Below, in pieces: positions 44,712 to 55,889 of a stretch of 64,000 nt of DNA. Numbering within the stretch: the first letter of the stretch is position 1; each line of letters starts with the position of its first letter. The DNA is taken from the NCBI GenBank assembly GCA_001792895.1, contig MARA01000004.1, forward strand, positions 1,860,001 to 1,924,000, in the 5' to 3' direction. The notes below the pieces were generated by a model. It saw only the letters and a program-made list of their open reading frames with translations, searched no databases and was not told the DNA's origin. Source of the DNA: Lentinus brumalis (taxonomy: Eukaryota; Basidiomycota; Agaricomycetes; Polyporales; Polyporaceae). A program made the position numbers and the translations under genes.

Positions 44712-47700
44712 TCATGAAGCCGGGAAGTAGACCGCGCCCGGCGGTCCAAGGGGTACTGCTGTTGGCATGGGCATCTGTACCGGGAGGGGCGGTACTGGCA
44801 GGTCAAACGGCCCTGGCGGCGAGTTCCCTGTTGAGTGCGGCCGTGGGTCCATGGTGCCCATGCCGCCGGCGGGACCGCGAGTCTGCTGCTGAAGCAAGGA
44901 CTTGGCCGTCATGAGCACGTCGACCTCGCTCGAGAGCGGCCCAACCATGTCGACAGCTTGCGCGACCGCGGATTGCGTCGCGACCGAGACCTCCTTGACC
45001 GTGACGGCAGGAACAGTGCTAGAAGCGACAGCAGGGGGGAACCCTGAGCTTACAGCAGCAACGGCACGATCTGCAACGACCTGGCGTGCGGCTTGCAGCA
45101 CGACTTGCTGAGCTGCGGACGTGAGGGCGTTGGACTGGGCGACCGCTCCTTCCGGTACCTCTCCTGCCATCTTGCAACTGATAGCTTGAGCGGTCACGGT
45201 CAGGACGTGTTGCTGCTTGGCCAGTGCTCGCAGTTCCGGCCCGGCATCGCTGGGAGAAGCGACAACCTGCGACTGCGCTTCCTGTGCGACGCGCTGTGCC
45301 GCGGTGGTCAAGACCTGGACGACCTGAGACTCGGGCGCTACCACAGGTGCGGCCGGAGCAGAAACACTTCCACGTAGGATGCTGAACCCCGATAACTGAT
45401 CAGACACAAGCAGCCGAGGGCAAGTCCGGAAAGACGCACCGCTGTGTGTTCGTCTGCTGAGACATGCCGCTCACGACCGGATCACTCAAGATTCGGCGCG
45501 GATTGTGGATGTCGCCCACCAGCGACGGTCGCCTCGAGGGCGTGAACGTGGAGTCCACGGCGGCCATGGGGGCAATGGTGATATGGACGGTGTGCGTCAG
45601 CAGCTCCTCCTTCCCATCCTGTATGAACTAGATTCGAGGGTCAGAACCTGCGAACCGCCAGAGACCCCACCGCATGTGCATGAGAACTCACCCTCGCTTC
45701 GACCGTAACGTCACAGCTCTGCGCGTCCGGCGGGGGGATCCCCGTCAGCGAGTCCTCCTTCCACGACAGCCACATCGGGAGCGACGGGGAGCTGAAGCTG
45801 ACGGGCATGTTCGCGCGCGACGCCTGCGGGTCCCATATCCGCGGTGTCCACGTCCACCGGAGACCGACGTAAGCCACGCCTGGCGGGGTGCCGGCGAGCT
45901 TCCGCTTGAACGGCCGGAAGTGCCAGCCGCCCTCAGACTTTTTCGCATCGACATGCCAGATGTGATTGCCTTTTGACTTTGACTTCTTGCCCTCCTCGTT
46001 GAACCGCGAGATGTAGGGTTGGTTCCACAAGAAGTTCCGGATCTATATCAAACGTCGGCGGGGGCGCGCCGTATGTCAGATGACACGCGAACCCTTGCCA
46101 GAACACACACTCGCCTTTTTCATAGGGATTTTCTCTTCGGGAAAACCCTGCCGCGCGAGCTGTGTAACGTCCAGTAATCAGTGACGTGATGCCGACGGGT
46201 TTCATCACGGCGAACTCACCTCTTCCAAAAAAGCATTCGTAAACGCTTGTATCCGGAACTTGAAGGGTCGATAGTCGGGGGACTCGTCCAAGCGCTGCAT
46301 CTTCTTGGCCATGAGTGTCTGATGGATCGGCTCGCCCTTTGAGTCGGTGGCATCCACTGTGGAGCAGAAAGTGCGCTTAGCACAGATGCAGGGAGCGCGG
46401 TCCCGGAGGGCGGGACGCAGCACGGATACGTACGATTGGAGCAGATCGAGTTCAAGAACTCAAAGAAGATGCGCTCGACGTCGGACCGGTACTCCTGCGG
46501 CACCTCGTTTCCGTGGCCTGAGCTGCCACCCTCGTTTGCTGGGGAAGTACGGCTCATGCGCCGTTGCCCGGCAGAGGTACGCGCTGTTCCGTTCACGAGA
46601 CCATCGGCACTAGATATGCTCTCAGTATAAGAACCACCCGAACGCGGTCCCAGGCATGCGTACTGATTGTACTGCTCGCCACTCTCGTCATCCGAATCCT
46701 GTCCTCCCTCATCGTACTCGTACTCTGGTGACGGCGCGGTGGGGCTATACCTCCCGGATGTCGACGGCCTTGACTGCGTGGACTCATACATCGTCGGATG
46801 GTTTACGGTCTCTGGTACGTGAGCGAACGGGTTCGCATGCATTCCCGACATCGAATGCGAACGCGAGGCACGTCCCATTGCGGCCGACGCTGCATTCAAA
46901 GGCGCCTGTTGGAGGTGAGTGGCCTGCGTCGGCGAGTACATGGGAGTGTTATAGGGCATTGAGGAAGGACCGGCGATAGGCACGGTCTGCGGTACTGCAG
47001 AGTCATAATTCAGAATCGCACCAGCGGATAATGAGTGGTGATGCTGACGTGGGATGGCTACCCGGTTATCTGGCCAGACTGCACCCTGCATGAAGCTAGC
47101 AGCAGCGGCAGACATCGCAGCGGTAGTTGCCGAAGCGGGTGTGATGAAGTCCGGTGAGTGCGGCATCGATGGAACGGGGTCGACAGGAAGTGCCACGGAT
47201 TGCGTAGCAACTGCGACCTGCTGGGCCATGTCTGGGAACATGCCAAGAGGTAACGGAGGCGGCAGGCCTGCAGAACTGGCTGGCCGTGAACTGGGAAGCG
47301 GTGCGGACGGTATCGGAGGTGGTATCGGAGGGAATTCACCGACCGATGCGAGAGGAGGCGGGGCAGAAGCGAGCGGGTAGTAGGAGAAATGGGTTTGAGG
47401 CATCATGTTTGGCGCGATCGTGCCGGACGGAGGAACCAGGGGCGGGGTTTCATCCTGAGGCTCCAGCTTCATGGACTTCACCACTCGGTCACCAGCAACG
47501 GACGAAGCACACCGCTTGCGCGATTCCGAGCTGTCAGACATGGTACTGGGGTCGAAGGAACCGCCTGACGGTAAGCCATTTAAGCTGGGAGGTGTATGCA
47601 CCTGTTGCGTTGACGATTGCGGTTGCTCGACGTTCATTGCAGCTGCCACAGGAGCAGATACAGAGTTTACGTTGAGCGCTGCCGTGGATGGTGAAGGGCC

Positions 47701-48685
47701 TGGGCCAAGGGACGCATTTGGGGAGAGACCTGCAGCTGCGTCGCCTAGCTGCATCGCCGCAACAAGTTCCGAGACAAGGAGGACGTTTTTCCTGAGGACG
47801 CTCACGATCTCTTGCGCGTCACCACTCTGTCCCATTGAGCAAGCTTCACTGCCGGAGTTAGCAGTCCGCGCGATGCTGTATAGACGCACGAGGCAACGCG
47901 TGGGCTGATTAGCGTTCGTCACAAGGAAGAATGGGCCGAGACGCACTTCTTCAGCATGTCCCCAATAGCCATGAGATGAGCACCACCAGGCACATCCTGC
48001 ATTGTTTCGCTATCCGACTGCACAGGAGTCTCGTATTCCGGGGGTGGGAAGTGGAAGCCCGACTCGTGTGCGGTGGTGGAAGGACCACTTCCACATGAGG
48101 AGTAACCCAGCTCGGACGACGCAGTCAAGTTCGCCGGCGAGGGTGCAGATCCTGAGCGGCTCCGAGTAGTATCGTTGTTGTCTAGCGCAGAGGCAAGGGA
48201 GGACGGACCTGTGGTGTATGACGGAGTAACACCCGGTGATGAAGCGTGCGAAGCGCCCGTAGACGCCGATGTCGCACTCGGAGAGGAAAGTGATGGATGT
48301 GACGGATCAACAGTATCGAGGCTGGCGAAGCGTGGATCCATTGTGTACATGGCGGCCTGAGTCTGGAGATCCAGAAGGGAGTCCGGAGAGGCGGATTGCG
48401 GGGGCGGGGAGCGAGGACATCCATGGAGGACATGGAGTCTGCGGGCGGAGGGTAGGCAGACATGGACATGTGCATGTCCATGACAGAGGAGGCGGGGTCG
48501 AGTTGCTGCGAAAAGAGCGTGGGAGGCATCGCTACATGCATATGAACAGCAGGATCTTGAGGCATGGAGGGATCCTGGTGGGAAGCAGAGACGAGAAAAG
48601 CTTGCGGGTCGGCGGGCGAGTACTGGTGGTACTGGTGAGGGTCGACGGCTTGATGCGCGGACTGGATCTCTTGCATGGATGACAT
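44712..48685 (-). CDS. Large Ser/Pro/Ala-rich conserved protein, possible transcription regulator
   Basis: The start at 48685 gives M-S-S-M-Q-E-I-Q-S-A-H-Q-A-V-D. Seven exons yield about 1,200 residues. The N-terminal two thirds are disordered and rich in S, P, Q, H and M, with an acidic patch (D-S-D-D-E-S-G-E). A conserved core spans the exons at about 46460-45690: F-F-E-F-L-N-S-I-C-S-N, Y-R-P-F-K-F-R-I-Q-A-F-T-N-A-F-L-E-E, I-R-N-F-L-W-N-Q-P-Y-I-S-R-F-N-E-E-G-K-K, W-H-F-R-P-F-K-R, G-L-R-W-T-W-T-P-R-I-W-D-P-Q-A-S-R and C-D-V-T-V-E-A-R. The C-terminal part is Ala/Val/Gln-rich and probably helical. I know no characterised family for the core; the low-complexity activation-like flanks suggest a nuclear regulator. 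One intron (46043-46114) is GC-AG. One frame step near 48400-48409 looks like a missing base. Confidence 0.7.
46043..46114 (-). other. GC-AG intron in the Ser/Pro-rich gene
   Basis: The exon ends AAAAAG and the intron opens G-C-G-A-G-T and ends GATATAG. The join reads I-P-M-K-K|I-R-N-F-L-W in frame. The nearest GT donor shifts the frame and loses the conserved core. Confidence 0.75.
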
Positions 48686-50284
48686 GACCGGGGAAAGAGG
48701 CGATCACGGAGCGCCGCGCAGAGGACTGGAGTGAATGGCGGGAGGATGGACGGACGGAAGAAAGGAAGTGCGGGGGGCAGCAGGTTCGTAGATCGCAGCA
48801 AGAGAAGGGGTGGAGATGCACGGTCTGGAAGAGGGAGATTCGTATGAGAGCAGGATGGGGAGAAGGTGTGGCACGGACCTGAACGGGGTCGCAAAGCAGG
48901 GCGGACGAAGACAGGTATGCAGCGAATGGGAGGAAGCGGAGAGTGGACTAGACTTGATGCCAGACGCAGACGAGCACGACAGGCGCATGCACGGGTGTGC
49001 GGGTGGAGAAGCAGCCAGGGCGAGGAGGAGGCAGCGGAGACAGACGCGACAGACACGAGCAGACTGCACTATCCGAATCTGGGTCTCGACTGCACAAGCC
49101 TGCCTCAAGGCGCACGCTCAAACACGCGCAAACACCTCCCGCCACTCCATCAATCGCGTCTATTCTCGCCATCGCCGTCCGCGCCTTTAGCGCTTTAGCA
49201 GTCAGCATCGTTGGCGTCCCCATCCTCGACGTCAGTGTACAAGTAGTCTCTGCGCTGACTGTCGTACTCCGGCCGTCGACCTGCTCGATTCGTCGGATCG
49301 TCTGCATGTTGCGCCTGATGTGCCACGTATCGTCCGGTCATATGCCCTTCCGCCGATGGTCTCAATCCGCGGTCTTCCTTCCCTTCTGTCACCTGCGTCT
49401 CGTCCTGCATCCCCATTGGGCATCCGAAGATCCCTCTGCCATGTTTTCTTCCTACGCCCGTTCCGTCGTGGCCTCCTTCTATGTTTTCCGGAATTCGAAC
49501 GCGCTCTCCTCAGCCGCGCAACCTTCACACCCTCCCGTGCGCAAGAGTCGCCGGCCATGCGTGTGCCTTCGCAATGCAAATAGCATCTTCGACGTCTGCT
49601 TCCTCGTGCATCACTCAGACATTCTAGTTTCCCATTTAAATCTCAGCAGCGGGCACCGACCCTCTGGCTCTATCCCGTCTGCTTCTTCCAGTTGACCTCC
49701 GATGCTGCCCCCTATAGACGTTTACCCGAGACTTCCACGCCCTCCCACTCTTCCGATCCCACGTTCCTGAATTACGTGCAAGACGTCCGGTTCCGCTCTC
49801 TCCGCGCGACGCCGACCGAGGCGCGTAACACACTGATGCGTTGCCCGACATGATAGCCGCCCATCGTCAGTGGGTGTACTGAACTTCATTCGTGTCTCAG
49901 AGTTGCATTTGTTGCTGCCGGGTCATGACCAGGGGTCAGGACCGTGGAAGAACAATCGTCTACTTTCCGCATCTCAAGCGCATCCTCATAATTGTCAGAC
50001 GCATGATACGCTGCTCGACAAGCCGTGTATTCAGTAACGACTCACTCACATGCTAGTGGTCTTAGACGTTCATCTTCCTGCCTCTCGATCCTGGTTGATA
50101 CGATCATCTCCAAGTATGAATACATGACGCATGAGCGATCACACATACTTAAGAACTGCGCATAGCACCCGCCTATTAAGGCTGTAGCGCTGAAGAACGA
50201 TACTGGTGGCAGTGGACGCCAACCGACCGAGGTCGCCTTTGCCATTTCCCTGATTACTGCCCGTTGCGATTTCGACGTGACCAT
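48686..50284. other. 1.6 kb divergent region, promoters plus unexplained frames
   Basis: This separates the Ser/Pro-rich gene (-) from BET3 (+). The part next to 48686 is pyrimidine-rich on the minus strand, as a leader would be. On the minus strand a frame at 49416-49195 reads R-Y-V-A-H-Q-A-Q-H-A-D-D-P-T-N-R and ends D-V-E-D-G-D-A-N-D-A-D-C, which is protein-like, but no good exon structure upstream of it could be built. I call no gene. Confidence 0.35.
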
Positions 50285-51107
50285 ATGGCTACCTCGAGCA
50301 AGCAGTACAAAGCGATAGGCGAGGACCTCTGGAAAGGCCGCACCGAGAAGATTGTAAGTCTCAATCGTGCAGAGTTGCGCGGCGATCCTGACGTGCTCAG
50401 GGATAGAATGCAGAGCTCTTCGCCTTGACATACGGCGCCCTGGTGGTGCAGCTCATCCAGGACTACGAGGACTACGCGGAGGTCAACAAGCAGCTCGAGA
50501 AGATGGGCTACAACATCGGGACGCGGCTGATCGAGGACTTCCTCGCGCGCAGCGGGCTGGGCAGGTGTGCGGACTTCCGAGAGGTTGGCGAGGTAGTCGC
50601 GAAGGTGCGTATCTCGCTCGCCTGCTTGCTCTGCGCATGGCGTCATGGGACATGCGACGCAGGCACTAACTGTGTGCGCCGCCAGGTGGGCTTCAAGTCC
50701 TTCCTCAATATCACACCCAACGTATCGCACGGCGCCCAACCGCCCTCCTCTCCGACCCGCACGAGCATGCCCCCACCGCCGCAGGTCAATGCGCCCGGGA
50801 CAAGTTTCACCCTAACGTTCGAAGAGAATCCGTTGGCAGAGTTCGTCGAGCTGCCGGACGAGGCACTCGAAGGTGGTCTGTGGTTCAGCAACGTGCTTTG
50901 CGGGTACTCAGAGGAGCATTGGAAATGGTGCGTGAAGACGACCTTCGAGCCTCAATTCAACTCAACCGACCGGTCTGGAACGCGCAGGTGCAGATGCAGG
51001 TGACTGCAACGTTTGTGTCGGACGTCCTTCGCGGAGACGAGACTACCGAGATCCGCGTCACGCTTGTAAAATACCTGGAAGAGGAGGTGCCCGTGGGTGA
51101 CGACTAG
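50285..51107 (+). CDS. BET3: TRAPP complex subunit Bet3 (TRAPPC3)
   Basis: Four exons starting at 50285 give [48 protein letters not shown], the conserved Cys in G-R-C-A-D-F (the palmitoylated position in mammalian Bet3), [21 protein letters not shown] and, after a frame step, V-L-R-G-A-L-E-M and [12 protein letters not shown]. Bet3 is the core of the TRAPP tether and Ypt1 exchange factor in ER-Golgi traffic. The family is invariant at L-C-G-V-I/L-R-G, which here needs one more G in the run at 50902-50904. Relative to homologues a Pro/Ser-rich loop is inserted around 50735-50790. Stop at 51105-51107. Confidence 0.92.
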
Positions 51108-51366
51108 ATACCGCAGTATGGATGTACAGTAATGTTCTATGATACGCGCCGCCCTGCAGGGCACCAGGGTTCGACGACGACGTTCGCGGGTGTGGGTGCA
51201 CTTGCGGTCTATTGGGGCCCAGGGTGCCACCGGCACGCACAGTAGCACAACTATGAAGGCGATCAGCATCTCGCCCGTTCTGAGCCTGAGCAGCCCCTGC
51301 CGCCGGGCATATACGAGTGCAGCAAACACTCACCAGCAGGAGGGCCACTCCGGCCAGCACACACAT

Positions 51367-51895
51367 TCAGTTGTACCGCTCGACCCTGTTGAGCTTCCTC
51401 GCCGTCCGCGCGTTGCTCTGGGTGTTCTGTCCCCTGACCGGCAGATGCATCGCGTGCCGCCGTCCGACGTAGCTGCCGATCATACGCTGGTGCGCGATGT
51501 TCTCCCGCATCTGCCTGCGCAGGTCCGACTCAATCTTGATTTCCCGGAGACGATCGACTGGCGGCGCAACCTCCGGCTGGGGCACGGGCTGCGACAGCGG
51601 TGGGGGCACGTAGGTCGGTGCTGCGAGCACGTGTGGGGCGACGGGAGGCGAGTTCGCGGGCGAGGACAGGAAGGCAGTGAGCGCTGTCACTTGGGACTGG
51701 TTCAGGTTGCGCATCCGACAGCGGTCATGGATCTGCACGCGTGCACAGAGGCGTTGGGAGGTTTTCTTCCCGATGCCGTAGAAGTGCGTCAAAGCATGCT
51801 CTGGGTGGGTCAGCACTTGGCTTGTAGACTGTCGAGCATGCGCTGCTAACCTTGACTAGCTGGTTGTCAGGCAGAAGCACGCCGAGGATATGCAT
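51367..51895 (-). CDS. SWS2: Mitochondrial small-subunit ribosomal protein uS13m
   Basis: A short first exon (51895-51851) reads [15 protein letters not shown], then, after one intron, [16 protein letters not shown], the helix-hairpin signature of S13. The middle has a Pro/Ala/Val-rich insertion (about 40 residues). The end has [30 protein letters not shown] and T-A-R-K-L-N, the conserved rRNA-binding tail. It sits in the head of the mitochondrial small subunit. About 160 residues. It diverges from XAP5 across only about 170 bases. Confidence 0.92.
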
Positions 51896-52066
51896 GGTGG
51901 ACAAAGACTCTAGCCAGAGAACGTGCAGAGGCAAGCAGAACCGGTGGCAGCGGAGAACAGTGCGCTTGTGTAGACGCCCATGAATGTTGCGCGGTGTCGC
52001 TGGCGCCTAGCCGAACTCCGACCTTGTCTTCCGCTCGTCATCTCATACTTCCTTGACTGCGCCACC

Positions 52067-53349
52067 ATGTCGACCAGCAAGGCCGAGGGCCGCCGCGAGG
52101 ATGCGCTTACCAAGCAGCGCAACCAGATGCGCGAAGAGTTCGAGCGACAGAAGCAGACCCTCATCCAGGAGACGGAGAAGGCTCGACCGTCCTCGAACCG
52201 TTTCGTTGGACAGAATGACTCCATGGAGGACACGCTGAAGAATAGCACTGTTGGTCTCGTCAGGCTCGAGGACTTCCAGCAGCGCAGGAAGGAGCTCGAG
52301 GAAGCAAAGGCCCGGGAGGCCGCGCGTACGAACGAACTGAAGTATGTCAGGAATTCTTATGCTCGGCGGGCTGCGCGCTGCTCGTGTGCTGGGTTGCTTA
52401 CAGAACGTGGAGGGGTTGTTTAGAGATGAAAAGAAACTGAAGAAGCGGAAGAAGATGGCAAAGTCCACCTTGTCATTCGCGCTTGACGACGAGGAAGGGG
52501 ACGAGAGCGGGAACGCGTCTCAAGGTGGCGAGGAGCCGCCGGTCAAGAAAGCCAAGTCTCGCAAGAACCCCGAGGTTGACACCTCATTTTTGCCCGACCG
52601 CGAACGCGAAGAGGAGGAGCGCCGCGAGCGCGAACAGCTCCGCCAGGAGTGGCTGCGCCGGCAGGAGGAACTCAAGAACGAGGACATTGAGATCACATAC
52701 TCCTACTGGGACGGGAGCGGGCATCGGAAGAGCGTCACGGTAAGTTTCCGGTTCTACTGCATCCACCCCGCAGGCCTGACCACGTAGATACATGCATGTG
52801 GAACGCTTATCCCGGTTGGGTAGTGCAAGAAGGGCGACACTATTTCCACGTTCCTCGAGAAGTGTCGACAGCAATTCCCCGAGCTCCGCGGCACCAGCGT
52901 CGACAATTTGATGTACGTGAAGGTACGTTGTGTCTTCAAACAGCTTTTACGTGTTGGAGCGCAAGCTCACTCGATTCTCAGGAGGACTTGATTATCCCAG
53001 GTGTACGTCAAGTATGCTTCTACGAACCTTCGCTTTCTCATACCGTCAGCAGCATCACACCTTCTACGACTTCATTGTGAATAAGGCCCGTGGAAAGTCC
53101 GGGCCCTTATTCAACTTTGACGTCCATGACGACGTGCGTCTCTTGGCAGACGCGTCCGTCGAAAAGGACGAGTCCCACGCAGGGAAGGTCGTGGAGAGAA
53201 GCTGGTATCAGCGCAACAAGCATATTTTCCCTGCTTCACGGTGGGAGGTACGTAAATATACACATTCCTAGATGGCCGAGGCATGCTAACAATCCAATCT
53301 GCAGGTTTATGATCCGGACAAGAAGTACGGGAAGTACACCATCGCGTAG
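52067..53349 (+). CDS. XAP5: XAP5/FAM50 nuclear protein
   Basis: The ATG at 52067 sits in CCACCATG and opens [13 protein letters not shown]. The N-terminal half is a charged coiled coil ([14 protein letters not shown]). A short Lys-rich nuclear-signal-like stretch ([10 protein letters not shown]) follows. The conserved C-terminal XAP5 domain contains [55 protein letters not shown] and [21 protein letters not shown]50/XAP5 proteins are chromatin- and spliceosome-associated. Between I-I-P and H-H a few extra residues (G-V-R-Q) are needed to keep the frame at the exon junction near 53005-53050. Stop at 53347-53349. Confidence 0.93.
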
Positions 53350-53647
53350 ACTCTACCTCGCCTGCCGTTCGTTGCCATGCGCTATCTCCTGTTACACGCA
53401 TTTGATCTATACGTAGGCTCATGTTATATGCGTCTTATATTTGCTGTGAGCCATGAACTAGCCTCTGTAGAGTTGTACAAAGAACGAGATCAGTGCTAGC
53501 TCCGGATTTGGTGACTTCATCGTATGCGCACAGTCGGGCGTCTGTATTGCCTCTTTCATCCACCATCGTCCTCCGAGCTCACGTCCTCCTGCAACCTCGT
53601 GCCTTGCCGTCAGACCACCAATCTAGGCACAGCTTCACCTATCCATC

Positions 53648-54585
53648 ATGTCTGGCACCGGTCCTCGAGAGAGCATCTTTCCAACGCGGATGGCCTTGAC
53701 CAACACCAAGGTCCGTCTCAAAGGAGCGCAGACAGGGCACTCTCTGCTTGCCAAGAAACGAGATGCCCTCACCACTCGCTTCAGGGCCATCCTCCGGAGA
53801 GTCGACGAGGCAGGCGTTGCGAATCTGCTAGATCGCATTCTGTGTTGACTCTTGTGCGTTCAGGCGAAGCGCAAGATGGGGCGGGTGATGCAGCTCGCGT
53901 CGTTCTCCCTCGCGGAAGTCACCTACGCGACAGGCGATATCTCCTATCTCGTGCAGGAGCAGGCAAAGTCGGCCTCGTTCAAGGTGAAGGCGAGGCAGGA
54001 GAACGTATCGGGCGTAGTGCTTCCTGCGTTCGAGGTGGACAGGGTCCCGGGCTCAGGTGCGTGCTATGTGTCTCATTTCCGTCGCTTCCTCCCCTCACGA
54101 TGGCGGCATCTGGGCTTATATGCAGATTTCAACCTTACCGGTCTTGGGCGTGGAGGGCAGCAAGTCCTACGAGCAAAGGAGGTCTATGCGAAGGCAGTGG
54201 AGACGTTGGTCGAGCTCGCCTCTCTCCAAACCGCGTTCATGATCCTCGATGAGGTCATCCGTGCAACCAACCGGCGAGTCAACGCCATCGAGCACGTTAT
54301 TATACCCCGATTGGAGAACACGATCAAGTATATCACGAGTGAACTGGATGAGATGGACAGAGAGGAGTTCTTCAGGTGAGCACAATCTTGGACATCTACA
54401 AGCGAACATCTCTTGATCTGGCTGGTAGATTGAAGAAGGTGCAAGGAAAGAAGAAGCGAGATGCAGAGGCCTCGGAGGCTCTCCGGAAGACTCTTGCTGC
54501 AGCGGAGGAGGCTCCCGCATCACCGGACGTTTCAGGCGGAGGAGGCGATCTCTTGGGCAGCAAAGACGAGGATGTCATCTTCTGA
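53648..54585 (+). CDS. VMA8: V-type H+-ATPase subunit D
   Basis: The ATG at 53648 gives [17 protein letters not shown]. Then come the signature [50 protein letters not shown] and [14 protein letters not shown]. Four exons join in phase. The D subunit is the central rotor shaft of the V1 sector, linking ATP hydrolysis to proton pumping into vacuoles and Golgi. The C-terminal tail is Gly/Asp-rich and ends D-E-D-V-I-F, longer than the core family, as usual in fungi. Confidence 0.95.
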
Positions 54586-54917
54586 AGCAGAGTTCCTCTA
54601 CATGACGTTGACGCTTCTCCATGCTGTCATGTTTTTGAATGCAATACCCGTCGTCTTGTACATTATGCATACAACAAACACCCTGTCATGCGTTCCGAAC
54701 CATTTCGGACTCCCGAGTTCCCTGGGCACCTCGACATCGCATATGGCGGCGGGGGCGGCCTGAGGCCTATGTGCATAACATATGCGTAGCGGCATACATA
54801 CATGGGGTGATTTTGCAATGCGGATGCGACGAAAGCCAGAAGAATGAATGCAGGAAGAGGGCGAGTCAATCACTGCAAAGCGGTCCGTCAGACTACCGCT
54901 CTGTAGAGGTAGGATGG
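54586..54917. other. Convergent 3' region of VMA8 and RPL26
   Basis: About 330 bases between two convergent stops. No feature recognised. Confidence 0.5.
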
Positions 54918-55633
54918 TTAATCACGCACGTCAACCATCTCGACGTCCTCGCCGGCCGCCTTTGGTGCGTTCTTCTTCCTGTCCTTGCGCTCAAGGATTG
55001 CCCGCCTGTGCGAAGGAGTCGATACGAGGGTTCTGTCGGAGAAAACGCGACAACACGCACCTGTCCTTGTCCAGCTTGATGCTCGTGATGACAACATTGC
55101 TGGGGTGGATGCCAATGGGAACGGTCGCACCGTTCGACTTGTCGCGCTGGACACGGTCGACGTGGATAACCCACTTCTTACGGTACACCTGGGTCACCTT
55201 GCCCTCCCGACCCTTGTACTTGCCCCGAACAATCCGGACCTCGTCGTCCTTGCGAACAGGTAGTGAACGGGTCTAACGATAGCGATTGAGGAACAGTTAG
55301 TCCGATCATTATTTGCGGACACAGGAGTGAAGTAGGGGGAGACATACGTTGTACTTGCCGCGGAGCTCCTTCGCAAGCGAAGACGACATGATTTTGCGGC
55401 GGACAGAGGAAGGCGCAGAGAAGTGCGCCTTGCGCGACTTGCGCCGGGAGGAGGAGACGTCTGGGCATAGGAGGACATGTTAGCACAACTGAACTGACGG
55501 TACACACCACATCCACAACGGATCCCATCCATCCAGCCTGTTCCACCCCTCCAATGACCACGATCTTGCTCGACAGCCCTGCAGCAGCATTCCACTCTGC
55601 AACGGAACGGCACTAACCGGGGTTGAACTTCAT
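54918..55633 (-). CDS. RPL26: 60S ribosomal protein L26 (uL24)
   Basis: The first exon is only five residues (M-K-F-N-P) and starts at 55633, as in animal L26. Next come [36 protein letters not shown], the KOW motif [36 protein letters not shown] and K-L-D-K-D-R. The last exon is acidic-ended ([11 protein letters not shown]). It binds near the exit tunnel of the large ribosomal subunit. The tiny first exon followed by an intron is typical of ribosomal protein genes. It diverges from FRG1 across 256 bases. Confidence 0.96.
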
Positions 55634-55889
55634 CTTGACGGTCTTGAGGATGTCGGCGGTGACGATGGCAGATTTCTCCTCCTTCCAGCGAGCGACCAAA
55701 GGAACAGGCGCTGAGAGTGTGTGTCACGGCGTCACCCGCGTCACACTTCGTGCTCGCAGGAACAAGCGCCCGGCACTAGCTTGCTCATCTCAAGCACATT
55801 CTACCAGTACAAGTCTGACTGCCTGTGTTTCTCTCTGTGCATCCTTGCCGTCCCAGACCCTCCTATTGCGCTCTGTCTAGTCATCTGTC

